The notes: generated from the letters alone by a model not told the origin. A stretch of 21,574 nucleotides of DNA from an uncultured Ruminococcus sp. (GCA_902773045.1 CACYDE010000076.1:1-21574), one strand, 5' to 3'; shown: positions 1 through 7,736, numbered from the stretch's first letter. Numbers and translations are program-made.

Positions 1-137
1 TCAATTTATGCTTAGGATAATTTGTTCTGAACAAGGCAAATTTTTGCAGGAATACTAACGTATTTCAAGAAAATTTAACGCAGTTCGGGGCAAATTAGAC
101 AAGCAGAAATGAAAAGTTATTTATAAACAGTTCCTTA
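1..137 (+). repeat. Palindromic dispersed element, copy 1 (left end outside window)
   Basis: The right end (127-137, ACAGTTCCTTA) is the reverse complement of the left end of the copy at 21453 (TAAGGAACTGT). The similarity continues inward: the reverse complement of 95-137 tracks 21453-21490 with a few differences. Positions 2-15 (CAATTTATGCTTAG) repeat the inner part of the left terminal repeat seen at 21479-21492. The centre, 46-70, is the asymmetric core starting GCAGGAATACTAACGTATTT, shared with the other two copies. There is no open reading frame. It looks like a non-autonomous, MITE-like element whose first part lies before the window. This is read directly from the sequence; mobility is inferred. 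Confidence 0.8.
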
Positions 138-240
138 GTATCAAGCCGAAAAGATAATTGATTTTCCGGATAAAACACATATTTTACCGCTAAATATAAC
201 TGCACACCCGTTGTTTTTGTGTTCTCAAAATAACACTTTT

Positions 241-267
241 GGGGACAGACTTACTCCATCTGTCCCC
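241..267 (-). terminator. Terminator hairpin of rpsO
   Basis: A 9-bp stem, GGGGACAGA with TCTGTCCCC, and a 9-nt loop lie just beyond the rpsO stop codon. On the minus strand the stem is followed by AAAAGTGTTATTTTG, a poor U tract, so termination may be less efficient than usual. Confidence 0.75.
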
Positions 268-276
268 CTTTTGAAA

Positions 277-540
277 TTACTTACGAATACCAAGTCTTGA
301 AATAATAGAACGATATCTTTCGATGTCAACCTTAATAAGATAGTTAAGAAGATTTCTTCTCTTACCTACCATCTTAAGAAGTCCGCGACGCGAATGATGA
401 TCCTTCTTGTGAGTTTTAAGGTGCTCTGTAAGGTCGTTGATCCTCTTTGTGAGAACAGCGATCTGTACCTCGGGAGAACCTGTGTCACCCTCATGAGTTG
501 CGTATTCTGCCATAATAGCAGTCTTTTCTGCCTTTGTCAT
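277..540 (-). CDS. rpsO: 30S ribosomal protein S15 (uS15)
   Basis: This 87-residue protein is the normal S15 length. S15 binds the central domain of 16S rRNA early in 30S assembly. Diagnostic segments are GDTGSPEVQIA, the KTHKKDHHSRRGLL block that contacts rRNA, and the C-terminal YRSIISRLGIRK. The frame stays open upstream to 585, but ATG at 540 gives the family N-terminus MTKAEKTAI and has an AGGTGG ribosome site 9 nt upstream, so 540 is the start. The gene is monocistronic, with its own strong promoter, a leader of about 170 nt and a terminator hairpin. S15 commonly represses its own mRNA through leader structure, and the leader here allows that. Confidence 0.98.
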   Translation of the reverse strand: MTKAEKTAIMAEYATHEGDTGSPEVQIAVLTKRINDLTEHLKTHKKDHHSRRGLLKMVGKRRNLLNYLIKVDIERYRSIISRLGIRK

Positions 541-713
541 TGTGATATTCCACCTGTCTGAAAATTTACCCTTTTTTCGGAACATTCACAGTACGAGGTC
601 AGGTGAGCGCCTGTCTGCAGGCTTTGTCCGCCGACCGTGAAAGGGGCATATAACCGACGCCCGAAGTCAAAGACCGGAAAGCATCGCAGCTCATTGCTTC
701 AACACACAGGCAC
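541..713 (-). promoter_or_regulatory. Long structured 5' leader of rpsO, candidate S15 autoregulatory site
   Basis: From the predicted transcription start near 713 to the ATG at 540 there are about 170 untranslated nucleotides. They contain a strong hairpin, GCCTG-CAGA-CAGGC (609-622), nested between GGTC and GACC segments that can close a larger stem. Ribosomal protein S15 represses its own mRNA through different leader folds in different bacteria. That this leader binds S15 is inference from its position, length and structure. Confidence 0.5.
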
Positions 714-719
714 AACAGT

Positions 720-748
720 ATTATAACATGCCGCGCGTGATTTGTAAA
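720..748 (-). promoter_or_regulatory. Sigma-A-type promoter of rpsO
   Basis: On the minus strand, -35 TTTACA (743-748), a 17-bp spacer and -10 TATAAT (720-725). Near-consensus and unobstructed, as expected for a ribosomal protein gene. Confidence 0.85.
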
Positions 749-796
749 GCATAAAAAATTTTTTTGTTAAAAATTTTTTCGGTTTTCACCTAAACC

Positions 797-1198
797 TCAC
801 TTTTTTGCGCCTCTGAGCTTATCCACAAGTTCAACGACCTGCTTCTTCTGTTCGGCGGAAAGTGTCCGGAACTTTACGAGAAGAGTCTGTTCACTTTTCG
901 GAAGAGTATACATTTTCTCTCTTTCCTGCCATGAATTGTCGGAAAGAGTTGTGTATGTTTCGTCCTCTTCGTTGTTATCAAACTCGGTATCTCCCACCGC
1001 GTCCATGAACATAGTATAGTTCACATTAAAAACGTTGGCGAGTTTAATAATCATTGAACCGCTTGGATGAGTTGTTCCTGTTTCGTAGTAAGCGTAGGTC
1101 GAACGCTCCACATTCAAAGCATCTGCAACCTGTTTCTGAGTAAGCCCGGAATTTTCTCTGCACTGGCGAAGCACCAGTGAAAATTTGCTGTTGTTCAT
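797..1198 (-). CDS. XRE-family helix-turn-helix transcriptional regulator
   Basis: A 133-residue protein. Residues about 5-60 form a lambda-repressor/XRE DNA-binding domain: the segments SGLTQKQVADALNVERSTY and YETGTTHPS are the typical two helices and following turn, and LANVFNV closes the domain. After an acidic linker (about 70-85) comes a helical C-terminus, LSAEQKKQVVELVDKL, of the kind that often mediates dimerisation. ATG at 1198 is chosen because GGAGAG lies 9 nt upstream; the TTG at 1207 would abut that site. It is expressed alone. The rpsO promoter begins about 50 bp past its stop, with only an A/T-only inverted repeat (about 750-780) between as a possible terminator. Target genes cannot be named. 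Confidence 0.9.
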   Translation of the reverse strand: MNNSKFSLVLRQCRENSGLTQKQVADALNVERSTYAYYETGTTHPSGSMIIKLANVFNVNYTMFMDAVGDTEFDNNEEDETYTTLSDNSWQEREKMYTLPKSEQTLLVKFRTLSAEQKKQVVELVDKLRGAKK

Positions 1199-1787
1199 AA
1201 CAATCAACTCTCCGTATAAAATTTTTGATGGCTTTCAAAATAAATTGACCGCAAACCGAAACACCGATCTTTTAACCTCTTTTCCGTCTCCGATATCTGA
1301 AATAAATAAAATAACATAATAATACATCATATCCTGTTAAAACGATCCATGGAAATCAATTTCAATTTAAAGTGAAGATAAAGTATTCGTAAATATTAAC
1401 CATGACGCCGGATTTTTTAAAAGAAAAATATATCGGATATAAGAAAGATATTAAAAAATTGTTTTTTCTCTGTACAAATTTTAAAAATTATGATAAAATA
1501 TCAATGTTTGCATTTGCGATAAAAACCGCACTGAAACACCTCTGCGAAATTTTCCGCTGCACAGCGCAAAAAGCCGCAGTAAACGGCAGAATATCTCCGA
1601 TAAAAACGAAGAGCCGTAAACACAGGCAAAAACACGCGGTTTCTTACAAATTATTTGTAACTATAATATCACAAAATCAAGAAAATGTAAATAAGTTTTG
1701 ATAAAAAAATATGAAACTCCATTGGAGCGCAATAATTTTTTTAGCATGAAAAATTAATATTTCTAAATTCGGATGTGAAAATTGAAA
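1199..1787. other. 589-bp divergent intergenic region between the XRE regulator and ruvX
   Basis: A/T-rich with no convincing gene. The frame 1402-1701 lacks a ribosome site and resembles nothing I know. Two short perfect inverted repeats stand out: GAAAT-CA-ATTTC near 1351-1362 and TTACAAATTATTTGTAA at 1644-1660. A weak hairpin, CTCCATTGGAG, sits near 1716. I find no confident -35/-10 pair for the XRE gene. Confidence 0.5.
1644..1667 (+). promoter_or_regulatory. Palindromic operator candidate next to a -10 box upstream of ruvX
   Basis: TTACAAAT-T-ATTTGTAA is a perfect 8-bp inverted repeat around one base. It abuts TATAAT at 1662-1667, where a -10 for rightward transcription into ruvX (about 120 bp away) could sit. 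No good -35 is present. A dimeric HTH protein could bind it, possibly the divergent XRE regulator; this is inference only. Confidence 0.35.
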
Positions 1788-2222
1788 ATGATCATTATGT
1801 CAGTTGACCTTGGAAAAGCGCGAACCGGGATCGCCGTCTGTGACAAAACAATGTTCCTTGCTTCGCCGCTGCGCGTCATCGAGGAATGGAACAGAGAGAA
1901 GCTTTTAACAAAAATCGCGGATCTTGCGGCGGAACAGAAAGCCGGACTGATCCTTATAGGGCTTCCGAAAAACATGGACGGCTCGGAAGGTGAAAGCGCA
2001 CGCAGCGCGCGTCTTTTCGGAGAAGAACTTTCCAAACTCGTTGAAATTCCGATAAAAATGCAGGACGAACGCTGCACTACGGTTATCGCTCACAGATATC
2101 TCAGCGACAATAACGTCAGGGGCAAGAAAAGAAAACAAACAGTTGACGCAGTGGCTGCGACTGTGATCCTTCAAACATATCTTGATTCTTTAAAAAACAA
2201 TTATAGCAATCCAAATAAATAG
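1788..2222 (+). CDS. ruvX: RuvX/YqgF-family Holliday junction resolvase-like nuclease
   Basis: A 144-residue protein of the YqgF/RuvX RNase H-fold family, implicated in pre-16S rRNA 5' processing and, by fold, Holliday junction cleavage. Family motifs in order are SVDLGKARTGIAVCD (first catalytic Asp), LIGLPKNMDGSEGESA, DERCTTVIAHRYL, and VDAVAATVILQTYLDS with the last catalytic Asp. I chose ATG at 1788 because MIIMSVDLG matches the usual MRILGLDxG spacing and the weak site GGATGTG is 10 nt upstream; TTG at 1782 is the alternative. The family normally ends soon after ILQTYLDS. Here the last residues (about YSNPNK) and the stop are encoded by the left end of a palindromic repeat element. Confidence 0.95.
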   Translation: MIIMSVDLGKARTGIAVCDKTMFLASPLRVIEEWNREKLLTKIADLAAEQKAGLILIGLPKNMDGSEGESARSARLFGEELSKLVEIPIKMQDERCTTVIAHRYLSDNNVRGKKRKQTVDAVAATVILQTYLDSLKNNYSNPNK

Positions 2223-2361
2223 ACGGACAAAAGGAGGCGATGCAGGGGGGCGCATGGCAAGAAAGAGGACGCAGGAATACTGACGTATTTCAAGGACGAT
2301 GACACAGCCATGCGTGCACCTGCGCGCCGAACTTGTCTGGATATTTGTTTGGTTTGCTATA
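2202..2361 (+). repeat. Palindromic dispersed element, copy 2 (complete, overlaps the ruvX 3' end)
   Basis: A 160-bp inverted-repeat element. Its outer arms, 2202-2230 and 2333-2361, match 24 of 29 positions as reverse complements, and both ends read TATAGCAA. Inner arms continue: GCAGG (2242-2246) with CCTGC (2319-2323), and CGCATGGC (2251-2258) with GCCATGCG (2307-2314). The unpaired 48-nt centre holds the core at 2271-2295, GCAGGAATACTGACGTATTT then CAAGG, as in the copies at 46 and 21562. Its arms are unrelated to theirs. The stem folds on either strand. Confidence 0.88.
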
Positions 2362-2363
2362 GT
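2355..2363 (+). promoter_or_regulatory. Possible outward promoter at the right end of repeat copy 2
   Basis: TGCTATAGT is an extended -10 (TGn plus TATAGT) overlapping the right end of the element and pointing to the gene starting at 2445. The nearest -35-like hexamer, TTGTCT (2333-2338), is 19 bp away, so the call is weak. No better promoter is visible before that gene. Confidence 0.3.
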
Positions 2364-2444
2364 ATTTAAGCGGTTGTAAAATGAATGTTCTTTCAAACAT
2401 TTTTCAAACAGTACTGAAAAAGAATTTTTAAGGAGGAGAAAAAA

Positions 2445-4115
2445 TTGAGTAAAAACAAACCAAAAACCAAGCCGGAAAACAAAAATGCGTCCAAGAACTC
2501 ATCAAAAGCTTCTTCGGGCGAAAAAACTGTTAATTCTTCCAGGCTGTCTATGCATGAAAAATTTGCGAATCTTTATCTTATCTCCATGTTTGCATTATTC
2601 CCTGTCTTTCTGACAAATATGCTTTTCAACGTGAGAAAAGACAAGCTTCATTTTTTCATCGCCAGCACACTTGTTTATCTGTTTTTTATAGCAGCAACTT
2701 ACATCTGCTTCATTGACCGCAATATGTGGCCGAAAAAGCTTTTCAAGCCTTCCGTCACCGACATGGGAATGCTCGGATTTATTGTTGTCTGCGGAATTTC
2801 GACGCTTCTCTCTGAATACGGAATGGAAGCCGTGACAGGCTCCGAGGGACGTGACTGCGGACTTATCCTTATGTCCGTTTATTTTCTAAGCTATTTTCTT
2901 GTTTCAAGATACCTGAAATACAGGGAGCTTCCGTTCGATATTTTTATAGTCACCATGTGCGTTGTCTGCGCAATAGCCATTCTTCATGAATTCTACTCCG
3001 ACCCGTTCGGAATTCTGACTGAGATCAAAAAAGAAGAACAATCGATATTTATAACGACCATAGGAAACAAAAACTTCTACTCATCTTTTGTTTGTCTGGG
3101 GCTGCCCGTTGCAGCAGCTTTTCTTGTTCTGTCAAAAGATGTGGTATACACAACTTTTTACAGCATAGCAACAGGCATCTGCTTCATGGGTCTGATAGTT
3201 GCAGACAGTGACAGCGGTTATTTCGGACTTATTGCTTTCATGGCTGTTCTGTTCATTTACGCATGCGGAAATGCCGACAGAATGTTCAAATATTTTCTCT
3301 GCATCTTCAGCATGATGCTTTCATGTAAAATTCTTCGTTTGATCTCAATGATCTTCGCAGACGAGTATAAAGCTCTCGACAAGATCCCGACATTCTTGAT
3401 TTTCGACAACAAGGTCTACATTCTGATCGCACTTTCGGCAGTTGGCTGCATAGGATTCTATGTTCTCAAAAGAAAATATGAAGACAAACATTCCCCAAAA
3501 TGGGTTCAGCTCTCCGCAAGCATTTTTGTTGGTCTGTGTGCGGCTGCGCTCGTTTCGGTCTTCGTCTATTTCAGCGCTATCAACAAAACAGCCGACCTCG
3601 GCTCACTGACTAAGTATTTAAGACTCAACGACAAGTGGGGTACTCACAGAGGTTATGCATGGATCAGAAGTATTATACTCTTCAGAGACGGCGGGCTTAA
3701 AAACCAGCTTGTCGGAACGGGTCCGGACACATTCGGTCAGGTCATAAAAGCTATCTACAGAAAAGATATGCTCCAGCGTCACGGAAAAGTTTTCGACTCC
3801 GCACATAACGAATATTTGCAGTATCTCGTGACTATAGGGCTTCTCGGTCTTATTTCTTATATGACCGTTCTGATATCACTGGTTGTAAGATGTGTCAGAA
3901 AATGCAGGGATAACAGCGTTCTGCTGATCGTTATTGTCGTTTTGACGTCTTACTGTTCGCAGGCAATATTTAACCTTGCCACACCGATCGTCACTCCGCT
4001 TCTTTTCGTCTTCATCGGGATCGGAGAAGCTATGCTGAGAAGAATGACTCCCGAGGAAGAACAGACTGACGATAAAGAAACGTCACCGAAAAAAAAGTCG
4101 GAAAAAGCAAAATGA
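2445..4115 (+). CDS. O-antigen ligase / Wzy-like polytopic membrane protein
   Basis: A 556-residue protein with a basic, Ser/Asn-rich cytoplasmic N-terminus (1-40), about eleven hydrophobic segments, and a charged tail after residue 535. The signature is the long extracytoplasmic loop at about 385-460 with RGYAWIRS, GTGPDTFG and DSAHNEYLQYLVTIG. This arrangement is typical of the O-antigen ligase/polymerase superfamily (Wzy_C), whose members join or transfer lipid-linked glycans on the outer membrane face. TIGNKNFYSS at about 205 also fits. The start is TTG, with AGGAGGAG 6 nt upstream. No glycosyltransferases, flippase or sugar-nucleotide genes are nearby, so the substrate is unknown; it could also transfer glycans onto proteins or wall polymers. 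Family call confident, function not. Confidence 0.82.
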   Translation: MSKNKPKTKPENKNASKNSSKASSGEKTVNSSRLSMHEKFANLYLISMFALFPVFLTNMLFNVRKDKLHFFIASTLVYLFFIAATYICFIDRNMWPKKLFKPSVTDMGMLGFIVVCGISTLLSEYGMEAVTGSEGRDCGLILMSVYFLSYFLVSRYLKYRELPFDIFIVTMCVVCAIAILHEFYSDPFGILTEIKKEEQSIFITTIGNKNFYSSFVCLGLPVAAAFLVLSKDVVYTTFYSIATGICFMGLIVADSDSGYFGLIAFMAVLFIYACGNADRMFKYFLCIFSMMLSCKILRLISMIFADEYKALDKIPTFLIFDNKVYILIALSAVGCIGFYVLKRKYEDKHSPKWVQLSASIFVGLCAAALVSVFVYFSAINKTADLGSLTKYLRLNDKWGTHRGYAWIRSIILFRDGGLKNQLVGTGPDTFGQVIKAIYRKDMLQRHGKVFDSAHNEYLQYLVTIGLLGLISYMTVLISLVVRCVRKCRDNSVLLIVIVVLTSYCSQAIFNLATPIVTPLLFVFIGIGEAMLRRMTPEEEQTDDKETSPKKKSEKAK

Positions 4116-4159
4116 TTTCATTTCAACATTTTTATTACAACAATTCATAAAAATTATTT

Positions 4160-4195
4160 CGGGCAGTTTCTTCTTTCGGACTGTCCGATTTATTC
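4160..4195 (+). terminator. Hairpin between the Wzy-like gene and the ABC genes
   Basis: CGGGCAGT (4160-4167) pairs with ACTGTCCG (4180-4187) over 8 bp (one G-U), followed by ATTTATT. It ends only a few bases before the ABC ribosome site (AAGGA, 4200-4204). It can act as a leaky terminator or attenuator, since no clear promoter separates it from the ABC genes. Confidence 0.65.
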
Positions 4196-4213
4196 TGCAA
4201 AGGATTGATAGAT

Positions 4214-5947
4214 TTGAGAAAACTTTTGAAATATCTGAAAGGCTACCGAACCGAATGCGTCCTTGCTCCTCTTTTTAAAATGATCGAAGCGCTGTTTGAA
4301 CTTTTTGTTCCGCTTGTTGTCGCTTCTATCATTGACAAGGGAATCGGAAACGGTGATGTAAATTATATAATCCGAATGTGCATAATTCTCGGAGGTCTGG
4401 GACTCTTCGGTCTTATCTTTTCAATAACCGCACAGTATTTCTCCGCAAAAGCGGCTATCTCCTTCACCTCCAAAGTTCGTCACGTCCTTTTCGATCATAT
4501 CCAAAAACTATCCTACAGTGAGCTTGACGAAACAGGCGAGTCAACTCTGATCACGCGAATGACAAGCGATATGAATCAAATACAAAACGGCGTAAATCTC
4601 ACGCTCAGACTTTTTCTCCGCTCTCCGTTCATCGTTTTCGGTGCAATGATAATGGCTTTCACGATAGACTTCAAAGCAGCCATGATTTTCGTCGGAACAA
4701 TTATTATTCTGTCACTGATCGTTTTTGGAATAATGTTAAGCTGTATTCCTCTTTACAACAGGATCCAGCAGAAGCTGGACGGCGTTCTCGGGGTGACACG
4801 GGAAAATCTTTCCGGAGCAAGAGTAATACGCGCTTTCTGCAAAGAAAATGATGAGATCGACGAATTTCACGGGATCAACGATTCACTGACCAAACTCCAG
4901 AAATTTACAGGAAAAATTTCCGCTCTTATGAATCCTCTTACGTTCATAACCGTGAACGCAGCTGTTATTATACTGATCTATACGGGAGCAGCGGAGGTTT
5001 ACAAAGGCATTCTGACGCAGGGCGCAGTGGTAGCGCTTTACAATTACATGTCACAGATCCTCGTTGAACTTGTCAAGCTTGCCAATTTAATTATCAGCCT
5101 GACAAAATCGGTCGCATGCGGAAACAGAGTTCAGGCTGTCCTTGAGCTTGAACCGAGTGTAAAATTCAAATCCGAAGAGGTAATCAACGAAAACGGAAAA
5201 TATATCGTTGAGCTGAAGCACGCCGATTTCAGATACAAAAATGCTCAGGAAAACTCTCTGACCGACATCAATCTTAAAGTAAAACCCGGTGAAACAGTCG
5301 GAATAATCGGAGGAACAGGCTCGGGAAAAACCTCACTTGTTAATATTATTTCAAGGTTCTATGATGTTGAAAACGGTGAGGTTCTCATTAACGGAAAAAA
5401 TATCAAGGAATATCCCTCCGAACAGCTCCGAAGTTTCTTCGGGATCGTTCCTCAGAAAGCGGTTCTCTTCAAAGGAACCGTAAGAGATAATCTCAAATGG
5501 GGAAAGAAAAACGCTTCCGACGAGGAGATCAACGAAGCTCTTGAAATATCACAAGCTAAAGAAATTATTGATCAAAAGGAAGGCGGACTGGATTTCGAGA
5601 TCGAACAGGAAGGAAAAAATCTTTCGGGAGGTCAAAGACAAAGACTTACGATCGCGAGAGCAATCGTAGGAAAACCGGAAATACTCATTCTTGACGACAG
5701 TTCGTCCGCACTTGATTTTGCGACAGATTCCAAACTCAGAAAAGCGATCAGAAACATAACCCCCTCACCCACCGTTTTCATCGTATCACAGCGTGCGTCG
5801 TCGATACGTTATGCGGATAAGATCATAGTCCTTGACGACGGAAAAGCAGTCGGTCAGGGAACGCATGACGAGCTTATCAAAAGCTGTGAGATATACAAAG
5901 AGATCTATGATTCTCAATTCAGCAGGGAGGGAAGCATCAATGGATAA
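4214..5947 (+). CDS. ABC exporter half-transporter, degenerate-site subunit
   Basis: A 577-residue type IV ABC exporter half: six membrane helices (about 15-310), then a nucleotide-binding domain. Motifs are Walker A GGTGSGKTS (about 366), Q-loop VPQ (about 413), signature LSGGQRQR (about 470) and Walker B ILILDD (about 490). The catalytic Glu after Walker B is Asp, and the switch His is Gln (VSQR, about 526). This is the pattern of the non-hydrolysing subunit in heterodimeric exporters such as TM287/288 and BmrCD. I chose TTG at 4214 because AGGA is 9 nt upstream; TTG at 4205 would abut it. The stop overlaps the start of the partner gene by 8 bp, so the two are co-translated. Substrate (drug, lipid or peptide) is unknown. 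Confidence 0.93.
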   Translation: MRKLLKYLKGYRTECVLAPLFKMIEALFELFVPLVVASIIDKGIGNGDVNYIIRMCIILGGLGLFGLIFSITAQYFSAKAAISFTSKVRHVLFDHIQKLSYSELDETGESTLITRMTSDMNQIQNGVNLTLRLFLRSPFIVFGAMIMAFTIDFKAAMIFVGTIIILSLIVFGIMLSCIPLYNRIQQKLDGVLGVTRENLSGARVIRAFCKENDEIDEFHGINDSLTKLQKFTGKISALMNPLTFITVNAAVIILIYTGAAEVYKGILTQGAVVALYNYMSQILVELVKLANLIISLTKSVACGNRVQAVLELEPSVKFKSEEVINENGKYIVELKHADFRYKNAQENSLTDINLKVKPGETVGIIGGTGSGKTSLVNIISRFYDVENGEVLINGKNIKEYPSEQLRSFFGIVPQKAVLFKGTVRDNLKWGKKNASDEEINEALEISQAKEIIDQKEGGLDFEIEQEGKNLSGGQRQRLTIARAIVGKPEILILDDSSSALDFATDSKLRKAIRNITPSPTVFIVSQRASSIRYADKIIVLDDGKAVGQGTHDELIKSCEIYKEIYDSQFSREGSING

Positions 5948-7694
5948 AAAAAATAAGGTCGACAGAAAATCTGCGCTGAAAAAGGTTCTCAGACACCTCG
6001 GGAAATATAAAATACAGATCTTCTTGTCAATTGTCTTCGCGGCAGTTACCGTTGCGCTCTCATTATATCTTCCGATCCTGACGGGAGACGCCATTGATCT
6101 TATCGTCGGAAAAGACTGCGTTGATTTTGACAGGATAAATATTATAATCACAAAAACGTCCGTTATAATCGCTCTTACCGCAGTCCTTCAATGGTTCATG
6201 AACACGATCAACAACAGAGTCACCTTTCAGGTCGTTCGCGACGTGAGAAACGAAGCCTTTGAAAAACTCCAGCAGCTTCCTCTCGCCTACATTGATTCTC
6301 ACCGCCACGGCGATATCGTCAGCAGGATCATAGCGGACACCGACCAGTTTGCTGATGGTCTTTTGATGGGATTCACTCAATTTTTCACAGGAATTGTGAC
6401 AATATTCGGAACACTCGCCTTCATGCTGACCATAAATATCAGGATCACTCTTCTTGTAGTCGTTCTGACGCCGATCTCTCTTTTTGTTGCAAAATTCATC
6501 GCAAAAAGTACATACAACTATTTTAAAACCCAGTCTGAAATTCGCGGAGAACAAACTTCGCTGATCGACGAAATGATAGGCAATCAAAAAATTGTACGCG
6601 CATTTTCTTTTGAAGATGAGTCACTTGAAAAATTCGATGAAATAAACGATCGTCTCACAAAAGCTTCCGTCAAAGCCGTTTTCTTTTCGTCGCTGACCAA
6701 TCCCACTACACGCTTTATAAACAGCCTTATCTATGCGGCTGTGGGACTGACCGGAGCGATAGGCGTTATAAACGGACAGATGACGGTAGGAGGTCTTTCC
6801 TGCTTTTTAAGCTACGCAAATCAGTACACCAAGCCGTTCAACGAGATATCAGGAGTAGTGACCGAGCTTCAAAACGCGCTTGCATGCGCGGCAAGAGTCT
6901 TTGAACTCATTGAGGAAGAACCGCAGATCCCCGACGCCGAGGACTCAAAATCGCTTGAAAATGTGAAGGGAAACGTTTTTTTAAAAAATGTCAGCTTCTC
7001 ATATACCCCGAATCGAAAGCTCATCAAAGGGTTTGATCTTAAAGTGAAACCGGGTCAAAGAGTCGCTATAGTAGGTCCTACAGGCTGCGGAAAAACCACT
7101 CTGATAAATCTCCTTATGAGGTTTTATGACGTTGACAGCGGCAGCGTTTCCGTGGAAGGCGTAGACATAAGAAATATTAAACGTTCAAGCCTTCGATCAA
7201 ACTACGGCATGGTACTCCAGGAAACATGGCTTAAAAGCGGAACTATCAGGGATAATATCACAATGGGAAAGCCTGACGCTTCCGATGACGAGATTATTGA
7301 GGCTGCAAAAGCTACTCACGCTCACAGCTTCATCAAGCGGCTCCCCAACGGGTATGATACCGTTATCAGCGACAGCAGCTCCGGTCTTTCACAGGGACAA
7401 AAACAGCTTCTCTGCATAACGAGGATAATGCTCAGTATTCCTCCGATGCTGATACTTGATGAAGCGACCTCCTCGATCGACACAAGAACCGAAATGAGAA
7501 TACAGCGTTCTTTCGCGAAAATGATGAAAGGAAGAACCAGTTTTATCGTTGCTCACAGACTTTCTACAATTCGTGAAGCCGACGTTATCCTCGTAATGAA
7601 AGACGGAGATATTATCGAAAAAGGAAACCACGAAGAACTTCTTAAACTTAAAGGATTCTACTCAAAGCTGTATAACAGCCAGTTTGATGTGTAA
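5940..7694 (+). CDS. ABC exporter half-transporter, catalytically competent subunit
   Basis: A 584-residue partner of the preceding gene with six membrane helices (about 22-320) and an ATPase domain. Walker A is GPTGCGKTT (about 379), the Q-loop VLQETWL (about 425), Walker B LILDEATSS with the catalytic Glu (about 508), and the switch His is in IVAHRLSTI (539). The signature is LSQGQKQL, a variant of LSGGQ. In heterodimers the variant signature faces the degenerate Walker site of the other subunit, so one active and one inactive ATP site are predicted. ATG at 5940 has GGGAGGGA 6 nt upstream and lies inside the end of the upstream gene; the frame's earlier Met at 5832 lies well inside that gene and is not used. 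A terminator follows at 7737. Confidence 0.95.
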   Translation: MDKKNKVDRKSALKKVLRHLGKYKIQIFLSIVFAAVTVALSLYLPILTGDAIDLIVGKDCVDFDRINIIITKTSVIIALTAVLQWFMNTINNRVTFQVVRDVRNEAFEKLQQLPLAYIDSHRHGDIVSRIIADTDQFADGLLMGFTQFFTGIVTIFGTLAFMLTINIRITLLVVVLTPISLFVAKFIAKSTYNYFKTQSEIRGEQTSLIDEMIGNQKIVRAFSFEDESLEKFDEINDRLTKASVKAVFFSSLTNPTTRFINSLIYAAVGLTGAIGVINGQMTVGGLSCFLSYANQYTKPFNEISGVVTELQNALACAARVFELIEEEPQIPDAEDSKSLENVKGNVFLKNVSFSYTPNRKLIKGFDLKVKPGQRVAIVGPTGCGKTTLINLLMRFYDVDSGSVSVEGVDIRNIKRSSLRSNYGMVLQETWLKSGTIRDNITMGKPDASDDEIIEAAKATHAHSFIKRLPNGYDTVISDSSSGLSQGQKQLLCITRIMLSIPPMLILDEATSSIDTRTEMRIQRSFAKMMKGRTSFIVAHRLSTIREADVILVMKDGDIIEKGNHEELLKLKGFYSKLYNSQFDV

Positions 7695-7736
7695 TAATAT
7701 TCCATAAATGTAATTTTTATTTTATACAGATAACAA

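Noticed and set aside
541..585. N-terminal extension of rpsO up to 585
   Set aside because: The extra residues lie in the leader; the S15 family N-terminus and a good ribosome site both point to 540.
1402..1701. Open frame of 99 codons on the plus strand before ruvX
   Set aside because: No ribosome site before the ATG, erratic composition rich in Lys, no recognisable domain, and it covers the palindromic operator candidate. Treated as non-coding.
5832..5939. N-terminal extension of the second ABC subunit
   Set aside because: It lies inside the first subunit gene, and ATG at 5940 has a strong ribosome site with the normal family start.
6063..6587. Long antisense frame (174 codons) in the second ABC gene
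   Set aside because: Shadow of a well-supported gene; no family features. The same holds for opposite-strand frames in secDF, aminotransferase, oadB, smsB and PP2C.
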